Source of the DNA: Chrysomallon squamiferum
Lineage: Eukaryota; Mollusca; Gastropoda; Neomphalida; Peltospiridae
DNA length: 64,000 nucleotides
NCBI GenBank assembly: GCA_012295275.1
Contig: CM022679.1
Coordinates: 31,427,337 to 31,491,336, forward strand
Reading direction: 5' to 3'
In this document: positions 1 through 15,088 of the stretch, piece by piece
How positions within the stretch are numbered: position 1 is the first letter of the stretch
How the letters are laid out: each line of letters starts with the position of its first letter
Notes under the pieces: model-generated
The model's input: only the letters and a program-made list of their open reading frames with translations
Told to the model about the DNA's origin: nothing
Database searches by the model: none
Program-made: the position numbers and the translations under genes

Positions 1-3000
1 GTAAAGGCAGGTACAGAGGGCAAACCGACTGTGTTTCTGTTTTCTGACAACCAGATTAAAGATGAGTCATTCATGGAGGACATCAGTATGATTCTAAACA
101 CTGGTGATGTCCCTAACATCTTCCCATCAGATGAGAAAGCAGAAATCATTGAGAAAATGCAGGTGGTTGCAAGGAACGAGGTAAGATATTGGCTTCCCAT
201 GATGTTATTAAAATATGTGTTTTAATGTGTGGTTTTTATGATTGTATTAAAATATAAGTGTGTGAGTTTGTAACTAATTTAAAAAAGAGCTGAGGAAAGG
301 TGAGAATTAATTTTTATATATAGTAAAATAAGTTTGTGTGTTTTTTGTCTTTGTTATTATTTCAAAAATTTAACTTCCACTGATGATTCAAGCATGTCTT
401 TCTTGCCACATAATTTAAAAATTAAACTTCTCTGTGCTTGAGAGTGTTAAGAAGATTAGTTAGGAGGAAAGTGATGGTACAGTGTGTTTACAACACATCA
501 AATTGTTCTGAGGAAGAGAGTGTAAGACGTGATGCCAGGACCTAACACTCTTTGAAAAAATAACTTTACCACTATAACCACTGAAACAGGTTAAATTTGT
601 TTAGATAAAGAGTCATATCTAAGCATGGATATATACATTATTTTCACCTTATTTCTTTTTAATACATAAATTATGCTGATATTATTGATACCAAATTATA
701 TGAATATTTGTCAGTTTGTGAATTTCATAAACCAGTATTTAACTAGAATTTATAACAGGTAGTATTGTATATTTATTTATTTTGAGGAGTTTTTGCTTGT
801 TTTTGGTTTTTAGTTTTTTTAATCTATATTTATTTAAAAGCAAACTGAATTGATTATGACATGGTAATATAGTGACAAACAAATAAATAAACTTATCTAC
901 ATGTTGTTTGAAAATAATGAATGCTGTATTTTTTCAGGCATCTATAATGGTAATTTAAAGTTATTTTAACTTCATCTGTAATCTTCTATGCTTTATTGTA
1001 TTAATGCATGATTTAACCAATCTTTGCTTAATTTAACTATATATACTTTTATATGTACATAAATTTAAATATTTATATGTATAGTTTACTATAGTTTAGT
1101 AAAACTACGTAAATGTTTCTATATATTATTACTTCCTCCCATACTCTGCTTTCATTTCATTAGAAAAGTCTAAAAAGCAATACAGTAATTGTTTTTATGT
1201 GTTAGTATATACGTTTCTGATAATTGGAATGTATGTGAAAATATCATTCATATATTTCTCTTTGTTGTAAATAGTAGAACTAGATATAGATATGTGAAGT
1301 ATGTATAATAGTGAATATATATGTAAATATATGCTAATGTAGTTATTTTATTGTCTTTAGAACCTATACTAGAACCTATTGTGTACTAGAAATCATCCCA
1401 TTTTTTTTTTTCTGTACACATACATATTTTTAATTTCCTGATAAATTTTAGAAAATCTCTAATTATCTTAATAATCATTATTTAGAAATTCTTTCATATA
1501 TTAATTTTTTTTACATATCTTTTTTAAATTTAAAGAACTAAAAAAATAGTTTTAATACAGAGTATACATTAGTCACATTTGTAAAGTTATGATTTAAATA
1601 TAATCCACAGAAATAAATATAAATGTAACTGTGGATATTATATTTTTATTTTTTTTTTTTTTTTTTTTAAATTATTTTTTATTTTTTATATTTTGACTTA
1701 GTTGTACAATGTATACAGAAATAATTTCAAGATAAAATAAAATAAATTTTATATTTTTATTTTCAGAGAAATATGGGACTAGTATGTTTCATGTAACATA
1801 TTTCATTTTTTTAATTTGTTTTATGTTTCTGCATGCTTTTTTTTTTTTTTTAGTTTTTTCATTTAAATGTTAAAATTTAAAAAAAAAAAAAAAATTTAAA
1901 TTAAGTTATTTTAAATTTATATATCTCACATTGACACTTCTTTAAACTAATATTACCAGATCTGAAAAAAAAAAGTTTCATTTCTGAAGAATTAAGTAAT
2001 TTTGAAAAGTGACAGTGAAGTAGGTAATAATAACAATACTGAGACATGTAAATTAATAATAATAATAATAATAGAGATTAAAGAAGTATCTCTGTGATTT
2101 ATTCATTTATTTAATTACTGAAAGTTTTATTTTATTTTGTTATTCGTTTACATTTTTATTTTTTTAATATTTCATTTTATTTTAATTTAATGGAATCATA
2201 TTTAATCTAATTCAGTTTTTAATAATATTTTCAACTAATTTATCTACTTGCTAATAACAATATTTTGCCTCAAAACACATTTAACTGTGTTACATCTTAA
2301 AACTTAGTGTTACAAATATCTATTTTTATATCAATGTTACTCATTACATATAAATGTTAATATTACAAATAACATATATCTTAAATAGTAGTGTTACACA
2401 TTATATGATAAATCATAAATTCATAATAAATATTACAAGTTTCATTTATATCATATTAATGTTATTTCATAAATGTTAGTATTACAGGCTATATAATAAA
2501 TTATAATATTACAGGTTTTTACAAATTATGTACAAACAAGTAACATAATAGATTTTAATTACTAGTCATATAATAAATCATAGTGTTGCAAGTTACCACA
2601 ACAAATTTTAGTCACTTAATGTTACAAGTTACATAATAAATTTTAGTATTACATTTTGTAACAAAAACAAAAACAAAAAAAAAAATCCAAAAAAACCCAC
2701 TTAATGGTGCAAACTTCCTGATAATCAAAAATATACTATAATATTTTTTTCAGGATATACAGTCACAGCTTAAAATGTTTAACATTGTCTATTTATTCAG
2801 TATAAGTAATATAAGTGATATGTGTAATGTGTGTGAGTGTCTGTGAGTGTATGTGTGTGTATATGTGTGTATGTGTGTGTACACTGTTTTTTATTTTTTA
2901 TTTTTTATTTTTTTTATTTTTTTTTATTGCCACCATCAAGCAGTTACTATTTTTTTTGTATTAAAAATTTCATTGAGTCAAATATTATAACCTTCTGTTT

Positions 3001-4571
3001 GCTCACAGGGTAAGAAAATGGATGCAACACCACTGGCAATGTACAACTACTTCATCGACAGAGTGAAGCAAAACCTGCACATTGTTCTGGCTATGAGTCC
3101 TATTGGTGATTCGTTCCGTAACAGACTCAGAATGTTTCCTTCTCTCATCAACTGTTGTACCATTGACTGGTTCCAGGTAAGGCTGTACTTCTTTTCTTAG
3201 TAAAATGTTTTTAAGAAAGAAAATAATAATTTCCTAAAATTAATAGAAATAGAAATATTTCCTTTTATAATCTGAATGTTTTACGGGGTTTTTTGTTATT
3301 GGTTGTTGTTTTAGTTTTTTTGATTTTTTAAAATTTATATAATATTTTTATTTATTTATCTATTTAGTTATTCTATTTATTTTGTTTATTTATTTATTTA
3401 TTTATTTATTATGTTTTTTTTTTAATTTATTTATTTGTTTATTTATTTATTTATATTTTGAAATTTTGCCTCAGTTAAAATCACTTCATAAAATCACTAC
3501 ATTTAAAAAAACAATTAATCTTCAAAATGTCTCTAGGCCTGGCCTGAGGATGCCCTAGAAATGGTTGCCAACAAGTTTCTAGAAGATGTGGATTTGGATG
3601 ATCACATCAGGACAGAGTCAGTGGTCATGTGCAAGCACTTCCACGAGAGTGTGCGAGAAATGTCAGAAAGGTAACTCAATAATAATTATTTTCAAATGTC
3701 ACAAAGATAATGTACCTTTTGTCTGCCAGTTTATGATTCCAGTTCCCTTTCCATAGTGCCAAAATAAGCAGATGTTCAGAATTCTTATCTAAAATGATGT
3801 AATTTAACATATGTATATGCTTATAACTCAATGTATTTGTGCCACTATGAACTGCTACAGAATTTCATATATATATATATATATATATATCTTTTTTCCT
3901 CAATATTTAAAATGTTAGAGTGACTTCTGTTTTTGGGAAAATATTTTTTTTTTTGTGAATGTTTGAAATATCAGAAATACAGTTTAAAAAAAAAAATTAT
4001 ATAAAAAAACTGTAATCAATTAATAATAATAATAATAATAATAATATAATACATGATTTGACAAACAGATAGATAACTGTGTCACATTCAATTCTAAGGT
4101 ATTATGATATGCTGAGACGTCACAACTACGTGACACCGACATCGTACCTGGAGCTGATTCTCACCTTTAAGAACCTGCTAGGTGTGAAGCGAGATGACAT
4201 TCTCAAGATGAAGAATCGTTACCTGTCGGGTTTGGAGAAACTGGAGTTTGCTGCATCGCAGGTGTCCATCATGCAGCAAGAGTTGACTGATCTACAGCCC
4301 GAGTTGATCAAAACATCAGCAGAAACAGAAAAACTCATGATCAAGATTGAACAGGACACAGTAGAGGTGGAGGCTAAGAAAGAGGCAAGTTTTGTAACCA
4401 CGTGAATTTGAGATTCTTCAGAAGAAAGGTGTACAAAAGAATCACAGTTTTTAATGAGGAATGGTTCTAATGGTGTGAGAGAGAGTGACAGTCAGGAAGA
4501 AACAGAGAGAGGGGAGAGATAGAGACAGACAGACAGAGAGAGACAAAATAGCTGATTAGTAAGAATGAGAA

Positions 4572-4608
<37 letters not shown>

Positions 4609-7600
4609 TTTGTGCAAAAATTTATTAATTTTTTTTGTTATTTTAAATGAAAAAAAACATGTATATTAAAACCTGTATTAATAACCTGTTTTGTCTATTA
4701 CAGGTTGTAGCGGCTGATGAAGCTGTTGCCAATGAGGCTGCTGCTGTAGCCCAGGCTATCAAAGATGAGTGTGAGAGTGACCTCGCTGAAGCCATCCCTG
4801 CACTGGAGGCAGCCATTTCAGCTCTGAACACACTCAAACCCCAAGATATCACCATGGTGAAATCCATGAAGGTACATTTTGAATAATCACTGAACATTAA
4901 CTTGTTAACTTTAGTTTCTAATTGTCTCCATACCATTTACCAGAGATATTTAATTTGCAAGAAATTAACATGCTAATCAGAACAAAAATGTTGTGAACCA
5001 TGTCTGTGACAGTGACACTGTCTGTCAAAGCAAGGAGAGGCATGTCTGTCCCTGTTTCTGGGATGCAGACATTTAGAGGCTATGACAAAACAATAATTAC
5101 ATTCAAGATGCAAGTAACACATTCTGTGCTGTAGTTTAATTTCATTATTATTATCTAACAGAGGATTATTGTTTTAAATAGAAAGACAACTTAACTTGGT
5201 CAAAACACTTTTTTATTTAACAAAAAAAAGCTATAACAAATGTAGTACAACTTTATTTGGAGATGTTGTTATATCAACCATTCATCTGTGTAAATAACTG
5301 GATTTTTATTTCAATCAGAGTCCTCCACCAGCTGTGAAACTAGTTATGGAGGCTATCTGTGTGATGCTGAATGTCAAGTCAGAGAGGAAACCTGACCCAG
5401 GTGGTTCTGGTAAGATGATAGAAGACTTCTGGGGTCCCTCACAGAAAATTCTCAGTGACTTCAAGTTCCTCGACAAACTGAAGGCTTACGACAAAGATAA
5501 CATCCCACCAGCTATCATGAAGAAAATTCGTGAAAAGTAATTTTTTTTGTTTTTTAATTTCTTGTAAATTTATATTGATGTATAGGAGATTCTTTCTGTT
5601 TCTTTTCTCAGTTGTCTTGTTAGCTTATTCAATGTGTTGTTGTTATTTTTTCTTATCATCATCATCATCATTATTATTGATATTATCATCATTTAGATGT
5701 AAGCAGTTCTTTTACTAAAAAATTATTTCACATAAATAATCTAATTTTATACATTAAGATATAATAAATGAATTATTGTCAATGCATCAAATACATGTCA
5801 CATTATTGCAATAAATATCAGATCTGTGAAATTTATCTTCAACTAATTAAAAAAAAATATTTTTAAAAAATAAAATCACAATATATTTCTTATTTATTAA
5901 ACACCTAATTAAACGAAACACATATATCACATTTACTAAATACATTTCTTAAACAAATTTATTAATTTTATAAAATATTACAGATACATGACCAATCCGG
6001 AGTTTGACCCAGCACTCATCAAGAATGCGTCCACTGCGTGTGAAGGTTTGTGTCGCTGGGTGAGAGCGATGGACGTCTATGACCGCGTGGCCAAAGTCGT
6101 CGCTCCAAAGAAAGAGAAGCTGGCTCTAGCCGAGGCAGAGCTAGCAGAGCAGATGGAGAGACTGAATGAGAAGAGAAGTCAGCTGCAGCTTGTAAGTCAG
6201 TCACAAAAAATAAATAAATAAATAATTAAACAAATCAACGTTACGGTGTATGTAATAGATTTTATGTTTTTTTTCAATTAATAGCATCATAACATTGTGA
6301 TTGTATGTTTGTCTCTCTGTCTTTGTGTACATCTATTTTTGTACATGTGAATTTGATTTCTGGATAATGCAGAAACGTAGATCTTTTTTTGTGTGATGTT
6401 ACAAAGTTAATGTTTTAGTTAGAGAAAATAAAAATATATTGTACTTATATTAAACTTTTCAGGTTAATTGACGTCCTCAATTATCTGTGGGTGGAAGCCA
6501 TTATCTGCCAGTTTTTTAAAATACAGCTTGAATATTACAAAAATCAAAGCTTTTAGATTCAGTGTCTTTCCAAAAGTTGCTAGATTAGCTGATTAAAACT
6601 CACCAGAGGTTGCAAGTCTTACTAAAGTATTAAACATTTGTAAATGACAGGTAGCAGACAAACTGCAGGCACTGAATGATGAGTTTGAGGCAATGACTGA
6701 AAAGAAGAAAGATCTTGAAGACAACATTGATCTGTGCTCTAAGAAACTGGACAGAGCCGAGAAGCTGATAGGTGGACTGGGTGGAGAAAAGGACAGGTGG
6801 ACGGAGGCTGCTCACAATCTGGGAGAGAAGCTGGTCAACATCACAGGAGATGTTCTTCTGTCTTCTGGTGTTGTCGCTTATCTCGGAGCATTCACTGTCG
6901 ACTTCAGACAGGTGGGTTGTAAATGTATTTGAGTGTCTGTGTGTCTGTGTGTGTGTGTGTCTGAAGTAACATATATGTACTTTTGTGCTTGTTTGTTTAT
7001 GTATGTATGTGGGTGTTGTGTGATTGTGTTTTGCATGTGTATATGTTTTTTGTTTCTTGTATTTTTTTTATATTTATATGTGTTTTGTGTGCAATCTTTG
7101 AGGTGTGTTTGTGTGCTCATATGTGTGTCATTGCATGTGTGTGTAGAGTTGCATTATTTCTATATTTTGTAATATTGTTCTATCTACATCATTAATTATA
7201 TTACATTAATTTTTACTGACATTAGCCAGACGAGTAAATAAAAATCTCTTTATTTATGGAAGCAAATGAAAAGAAAATGATGTCTCTTATTTACAAAATA
7301 TAGCCTATAAAAATAAAACAATGACTATAAAATAAATAAACTGATTTGGTTTTATTTTTGGGTCTTTTTTGGTTTTTTTTTTGTTTGTTTTTGTTTATTT
7401 CAGAAAAAAACTAATTAGAAAACTGTTTTTTTCATTTAAAAAACCCAACTAACTAACTAGTAAATTTATTTATTATCAGGAGATAACTAAAGAATGGCAT
7501 CGACTGTGTACAGAAAAGCAGATTCCATGTTCTTCGGTTTTCTCACTGAACCAGACACTTGGTGAACCTGTTAAAATCAGAGCCTGGAACATTGCTGGTC

Positions 7601-10550
7601 TTCCAGTTGATGCCTTCAGTGTGGACAATGGCATCATCGTCAACAAGTCAAGACGATGGCCACTGATGATTGATCCACAAGGTTTGTCTCTTTATTTATT
7701 TCTTATTACTTTTTTTCAGTTTAAAAAAAAAAGAAAGAAATATATATTCTTCTAGAGGATTTCTGTTTTACATAATTGATGCTGTTTGATGTTCTTTGGT
7801 TTGGAGGATTTTTTAGGTCTTATTTGTTTTATGTATATTATCATTATTGTTATTGTTATTATTGTTGTAGTTGTTATCATTGCTTTTGTTGTTGTTATTA
7901 TTATTATTATTATTATTACTACTATCTTTTTGATTTGTGTACTACTTGCAATTGTTGTTTCTTTTACTTTTCTATTGATTATAATCAAATCCATCTACCT
8001 ATATCTATATCTATAATCTATCTGTCTATATAAATATATATATATTAAGAAATATTTGATTAATAATTTCATACAAATTTCTACTTAATCCAGGTCAAGC
8101 CAACAAATGGATAAAGACTTTAGAGAAAGAAAACAAACTGGAAATATGTAAACTCTCCAGTGCTAACTACATGCGGAGCATGGAGAATGCTATCCAGTTT
8201 GGAACCCCTGTCCTCCTGGAGAATGTCGGAGAGGAGCTGGATCCTGTTCTTGACTCCATTCTACAGAAACAGACCTTCAAGCAGCAGGGAGTCGACTACA
8301 TCCGCCTTGGTGACAACGTCATTGAGTACAGCCAGGACTTTAAACTGTACATCACTACACGACTGAGGAATCCACATTATCTTCCTGAAGTGTCTGTGAA
8401 GGTGAGTTCTTGAGGATTAATGAATTGAGTAGAATCAGTGAGTCACTGAGTTGAGTAAGTCAGTGAGTCAGCGAATTGAATAAGTCAGTCACTAAAGTGT
8501 CTAAATCAGTGAGTTGGTGCAGTGAATAAAACAGTGAGCCAATGAATTGAATAAAAATGAAACTGACTTAGTGAACTTAATGACACAGTGAGTCTGTAAT
8601 TGAATAGTTTAATGAGTCAGTGAATTGAGTAAAACAGTCAGTCAGAAAACTGAATAAATCTTTAAATCATTGGATAAACTTGTAAGTCAGTGAAGTGAGT
8701 ACATCAGTGAGTCAATCACCTGAGCAAATCAGTGGGTCAATGAAGTGGGTAAATGAGTTAATTGAATTAATCAGTGAGTTAGTGAACTGAGTAAGTCTGT
8801 AAATCATTACGTAAATTAGTGAGTCAGTTTAATGAGTATAAAAATCTGTGTCAGTGAACTTAATATATCAGTGAATCAGTGAATTCAATAAATCAGTGAA
8901 TTCAGTAAACCAGTGAACTACTGAACTGATTAAATTAGTGAGTTAGAGAACAGAATAAATCAGTGATTCTGTGAATTCTGATTCCTGTAACTTTTTATTT
9001 CAGGTGTGTCTGCTCAACTTCATGATCACCCCTCAGGGTCTGGAGGATCAGCTGCTGGGAATTGTGGCAGCCAAGGAGAAACCTGAACTGGAGGAGAAGA
9101 AAAATCAGCTGATTATTGAAGGAGCTCACAACAAAAAGCAGCTCAAAGAAATTGAGGACAAAATCCTCGAAGTGTTGTCTTCCTCATCAGTAATTAAAAT
9201 TTTATTAATATATGTTAAGAACAGAAAGAAGATGTTGTGAAAATACTGAACAACTTTTAATAGCAAAGATCATGTTCTTTATTGCTGTTCATCTTTCATA
9301 TTATCAAAGAAATAAATGTATGGTAGTTAATAATTGTTAGGCACCATCATGTGTATTAACAAACTTTCTAGGTAATTTCTTCATTAACTTTATGTTATTT
9401 GTACAATTATTTCCATAAATTTTCCATTTATTAAACATTATGCATCATTCTTGATATTTAATATTTTTATTTTATATTCAGTGTTTCGTCTGCTAGAACA
9501 CATGTTTTTCTTTTTCTTTTTTTCTTTATTTTAAGTCTTTCATTCATTTCTTTGATAATTTGAAGATGTATATGTAATCATATTTTCTTTTTTTTAAATA
9601 TTTTAGGGTAACATTCTGGAAGATGAGAGTGCTATCAAGATTTTATCATCCTCAAAGGTTCTGTCTGAAGAAATTTCAGCCAAGCAGGAGATTGCTGCGG
9701 CAACTGAAGTTGAGATAGATCGAACTAGGAATGGCTACAAGCCAGTTGCTGTTCATTCATCCATTCTTTTCTTCTGTATCTCTGATCTTGCCAACATTGA
9801 GCCCATGTACCAGTACTCACTCACTTGGTTCATTAATTTGTATCTACAGGTAACTTCATATATACCTACATTTTACAGGTCATTTCATGAACATTCATTT
9901 ATAATCACATACCTGGATAATTCATGTTTTCATATACAAGTAACTTCAAAAATGTTATTATATCTGTATTTACAGGTTATTTAATTAATGTGCATTTTAA
10001 TTAACATTTTATATACAGGTAACTTCTAAGATATTATAACCTGTATTTACAGGTTACTTCAAAAATCAGATAGCTGGTTCATTAACTGGTGCATTTAGAT
10101 AATTCTTTTAAAAATATATATACCTCTATCTTAAGCAAATTAATTTTCAGATGATAATATCCCTTTTTTTTACACATAATTTCAAACATGTTATCATTAA
10201 TTACCAACATATAAAACTATATTAATTATTTTATTGTTAAGTCTTTTTTTTTTTTTTTTTTTTTTTTTCCAATTATTTCAGTCAATTATCAACAGCACAC
10301 CTTCAGATGATCTGGAAGAACGAATCTTCAACCTGAATGATCACTTCACCAACAGCATCTACCGCAATGTCTGTCGCTCACTGTTTGAAAAAGACAAACT
10401 TCTCTTCTCATTCCTCTTGTGTGTTGGCATCATGAAAGGACAGTAAGTTGTTTGGGTTTTATAATATATTTCAAAATAAATGAATAATATCTCTCTATAT
10501 GATAAATATGAACAGACATTAATTAATCAGAACAAAAAGAAGAATTGATT

Positions 10551-10646
<96 letters not shown>

Positions 10647-10693
10647 ACTCTCTCTCTCTCTCTGTCCAGCCATCTTTCTATGTGTATAGATGA

Positions 10694-10729
<36 letters not shown>

Positions 10730-13700
10730 TTGTGCATGATGGTAAAATGTACTGTGAAAATAAACAGCTACATAGAATATTGAAATTATTTTTGTTTTCT
10801 ATCTTTATTAATTTCTTTTTTAATCACAGCCATGAAAATTTCATTATATATTTACATTGATGATTTTAATGTATTGGTTATTTGAAAAGATTAATTTTAG
10901 GGCACTAACAGTTAATATATTGTGTAAATTTAAATATAATTGGACCTTGTTTTTTTCTTTACAGAGGAAAGATAGAGGAAGATGTGTGGAGATTTTTGCT
11001 TACAGGAGGTGTGGCTCTTGAAAATCGGCTGCCAAACCCTGCCCCTGATTGGCTCACTGACAAATCATGGTCTGAAATAGTTAGGATATCAGACATCCCA
11101 TCTCTGAGTGAATTCAAATCTCGTAAGTGTTTGATTGAGTGTAATGATTATCATATGTCTCATCTCTGAGTGAATTCAAACCTTCTAAATATTTTAATAA
11201 ATATAGTTATCAGATATTCCATATCTGAGTGAATTCAGACCTTGTAAGATTTTAGCAAATATTATATTATCAAATATCCATATATTCAACGTTTCTTTAA
11301 AGAAAAGAAAAAGCTATACTTGGTTTTTTATATCATATTTTATTGTTGTATACAGAGAAAAATTAAAGAATTATTTGAAATTATAAATATTGTATTAAGT
11401 GAGTTAGTTCACAGAAAACACACAAATAAATAAAATAGAAAGATACAGAATATGTGCCTTTTGTTTATTCCAGTTAGTTGAATATCACAATACAAAATAC
11501 CTACTGTTTGTTTGTTACTGAATACTGTTGGAGCAGAAAAGTATGTGCCTTCCATTTTCTCATAAATGCATTAAAAGTTCAATTTAATTAAAGTTGTTAT
11601 TTCCTTTCTACTACAAAATAATATATAAATAATATTTGTCTGTGTCTCAGACTTTGTTGAACACGTTGATGAATGGAAGAAGTTTTATGACTCCTCAAAG
11701 CCAAATGAACACAAACTGCCCGGACACTTCAACAGTTTAGGAGGCCTGAAGAAAATGGCCATACTGAGGACACTTCGTCCAGACAAAATAGTACCAGCCA
11801 CCCAGGACTTCATTGTGGACAATCTCGGCCAGTCGTTCATTGAGCCCCCAACCTTTGACCTTCCTGGGTCGTTTGCTGATTCTAACTGTTGTGCACCCCT
11901 CATTTTTGTGCTCTCCCCAGGAGCTGATCCCATGGTTGCCTTGTTGAAGTTTGGCCAAGACAGTGGATACAGTGGGGATAGGATCAGCACTATATCACTT
12001 GGACAAGGCCAGGTAAGGATCATTCTTGTTCATGTTGTTTGAAGATGTTGTTAATTTTAAAATTAATAACTTAATGTTCATCTTGTATGTGTGTGTGTGT
12101 TGTGTCTATCAGTTTTGTTAATGTTATTAAATAATTTGTATAGTTTTAATATTTACTTCTTTGTTAATTTATTGCTGTTGCTTCAGATAGTGTTGTAAAT
12201 GTTTCAGGGACCCATTGCTGCCAAAATGATTGAATCAGCTTTAAAGAATGGCACTTGGGTTGTGCTGCAGAACTGTCACTTAGCAACAAGCTGGATGCCA
12301 AAACTGGAGAAAATTTGTGAAGAGGTAAATAACAGAAGCAGTTATATTCTCTTGCATGATATTAATAGTAATATTTATTTATTTATACAGTGTATTATAT
12401 TTTTTATATACTTGTTAAAGAATTTTTGTTTCTATTCGTGTATCCCAAAAATTATAATATTTGTCTTCCTTCTGATAAAAATTTGTTAAATGGGATTTGC
12501 TGAGATTTTGTTTTTAATCTGAATGCATTTGTTTTCATTTTCTTTTTTTTTAAACTTCAAAACTGTTTGAAAAGATACCCATTCTAGCAATTTACTGTTT
12601 ATTTTGCTATAAAGCAATTATCTTTTTCTCTTGTTTCGTTCATTTTTTTAATTATTTTTCTTTTTACTTCTTGGCTCTGATTTTTTAATGAGATTGATAA
12701 ATAAAATAAGTGAAATCATTCCTAAATTTGTTTACTTAACCTTTATCACTTGCTGAGTTATTTTGTTATTTTGCCTCTGTTTTATACCTACTTTTCTTGA
12801 ACATTTAAAAAGAAAGAAAAAAATATATGTATATACTAATTGATTAGTTTTATTTGTAGAGTATTGTTCCAGAAAACACACACAAAGATTTCAGACTATG
12901 GTTAACCAGCTACCCATCTGACCAGTTCCCTGTCTCTATTTTACAAAATGGTAAGAACAATCACACAGACACACACTATCATACATACACACACAAAACC
13001 CAGATACAACAACAACATACAGTTTTCAGACTTCTTATCTTCACAAATGCAAACATAAACACAACACAGAATCACAAACACACATACATAATTTGGTAAT
13101 GATTAAGTAGCTTATTTTAAAATTTAAGCACTGATTTATGTCCTATAATACATTATAATACATTATAAGACATTATAAACAACATGTATACCAACACACA
13201 GAGAGTTCTTAAAACATTCTGTAAATTAATGAATTTCTCTTTCAGGTGTTAAGATGACAAATGAGCCTCCTAAAGGTATGAGAGCTAATTTGATGAGATC
13301 CTACTTGAATGATCCTATATCTGACCCTGCATTCTACAATGGCTGCAACAAGGTAAAACTTCAGCAACGTCCTACACTTATTAAGATACACTGATTTCCC
13401 CCAGTATAAAATAAACTGTATTTACAAAATCATGTTTACTGAGTCCATACAGATATTAATTTTAATTTTTAATTTATTTATCCTAAGTAATGTTGATATT
13501 TACACATTTATTTACAGCCTCACCGATGGCACAAAATGCTTCTAGGTTTGTGTTTCTTCCATGCCATGGTTCAGGAAAGACGAAAGTTTGGACCTCTCGG
13601 CTGGAACATTCCATACGAGTTCAATGAGTCCGATCTGAGAATCAGCATGAGGCAGATGCTGGTGAGTTCTGATTCTGTCTTCACATCTGAGATTTAAAAC

Positions 13701-15024
13701 AATATTGTTATTATTATTATTATTATTATTGTTATTGTTATTGTTATTGTTATTATAATAATAATAATTATTATTAGTAGTACTACTACTACAATTATTA
13801 TTATATTATTACTACTACTACTGCTACTACTATTATTACTGCTACTACTACTACTACTACTACTATTACTACTACTACTACTGTTGTTATTATTATTAAA
13901 TGAATCCATGCTCATTACTTCGAAGATTTAGTTCCATTTTTTTTAACTTTGATTATAGCTATTATAATGACTATTTTTAGAAATACTAGTAGAAGTAGTA
14001 AAAGTAGTAGTAGTAATAGTTATAGTAGTAGTAGTAGCAGCAGCAGCAGTAGCAATAGTAGTATTGCAGTAGTAATAGTATTAGTAACTGTTATTGTTGT
14101 TGTTGTTGTTGCTGTTATTACAGGAATAACTTCAGTCACTAACAAAATTTAATGTGAGGTACATAAAATACAAAATACTGTATTGAATTTCAGATGTTTT
14201 TAAATGACTACGAAGATCTACCTCTGCCCGCTCTCAACTATCTGACAGGGGAGTGTAACTATGGTGGGCGTGTCACTGATGACAAGGACAGGCGACTCCT
14301 GCTGTCTCTCCTGTCCATCTTCTACAATGAAAAGATTATCAGTGAGCCAGGCTACAAGTAAGAAACTTTTATTACTTTATAAATCATAAAAATGTGTTTT
14401 CATAGTTTGGTTATATCTAGACTGGCCTATGTATTTTCTTCTGGATTTTTAATATATAGGAACCAGTAGCAATAATAAAATTTACATTTGAACAATCTGA
14501 CACAGCATGAACAAAATTTCATATTATCAGATTTAAAAATTGATAAAATTTAGAGTTGCATTATCAGTATTGTTGGCATAATTAAGTGTCAAATATTCTA
14601 AATGACTGTTTTCAGGTTTTCACCAAGTGGTACTTACCACTGTCCAGATGTGGACTCATATGATGATTTCCTGGACTACATCAAATCACTTCCTCTCCTT
14701 CCAAATCCTGAAGTGTTTGGACTTCATGAGAATGCTGACATTACCAAGGACAACCAGGAAACCAATCAGGTAATGTTTTGTAATGAAAATGCTATGTACT
14801 GTAATGTCATGAATTGTATTAAACACCCTTAATCCCCATTCTATCAGCAACAACAAAAAAAAAATATATTAAAATGTGAGATACCAAAAGCTAAACAAAT
14901 ACATTTGTACCATTAAGCCTTGCTGTGATAATGTGACTAAAAATAATTTAAAATTAGATTAGGAAAACAGAAACACAAATCTGTGTATGTGCATGTGTGT
15001 GTGCATGTGTGGATTAATGGTGTG

Positions 15025-15088
<64 letters not shown>

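Larger units (their letters stand above)
1..3670 (+). other. DNAH7: Dynein AAA4 C-terminal part (exons 1-3 of the window)
   Basis: Exons 1-180, 3009-3176 and 3537-3670 encode the end of the AAA4 module. The stretch [21 protein letters not shown] is followed by [21 protein letters not shown], which is the sensor region typical of AAA4 in dynein heavy chains. The next stretch, [19 protein letters not shown], leads to the first stalk helix. The AAA4 P-loop would lie upstream of the window. The two introns, 181-3008 and 3177-3536, hold AT-rich low-complexity DNA. Confidence 0.8.
4099..6911 (+). other. DNAH7: Dynein stalk and microtubule-binding domain (exons 4-8)
   Basis: Exon 4 (4099-4384) opens with the strut motif [15 protein letters not shown] and continues into charged heptads of stalk helix CC1. 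Exons 6 and 7 (5319-5536, 5984-6191) carry the small microtubule-binding domain. Key landmarks there are [15 protein letters not shown], the loop around [16 protein letters not shown], and the [21 protein letters not shown] stretch that enters CC2. Exon 8 (6651-6911) is CC2 and ends at [17 protein letters not shown], the start of AAA5. The order matches the family exactly. Confidence 0.82.
7480..12012 (+). other. DNAH7: Dynein AAA5 to AAA6 (exons 9-15)
   Basis: Exons 9-11 encode AAA5, with [16 protein letters not shown], the [17 protein letters not shown] segment and LHITTR-type beta strand [13 protein letters not shown]. Exons 11-12 then carry [20 protein letters not shown] and a coiled-coil linker. 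Exon 12 ends with [21 protein letters not shown], entering AAA6. Exons 13-15 complete AAA6, ending at the strongly conserved [12 protein letters not shown] and the SLGQGQ that abuts the next exon. AAA5 and AAA6 are non-hydrolysing modules in this family. Confidence 0.8.

Noticed and set aside
6933-7172. Cysteine/valine-rich open frames
   Set aside because: They come from TG-rich intronic DNA; no homology or splice logic supports them.
8402-8975. CRISPR-like array
   Set aside because: Units are diverged and lack distinct spacers of constant length, and the locus is an intron of an animal gene.
13694-14152. Open frames on both strands rich in Ser/Asn/Ile
   Set aside because: They are translations of ATT/GTA/TAC triplet repeats inside a dynein intron.
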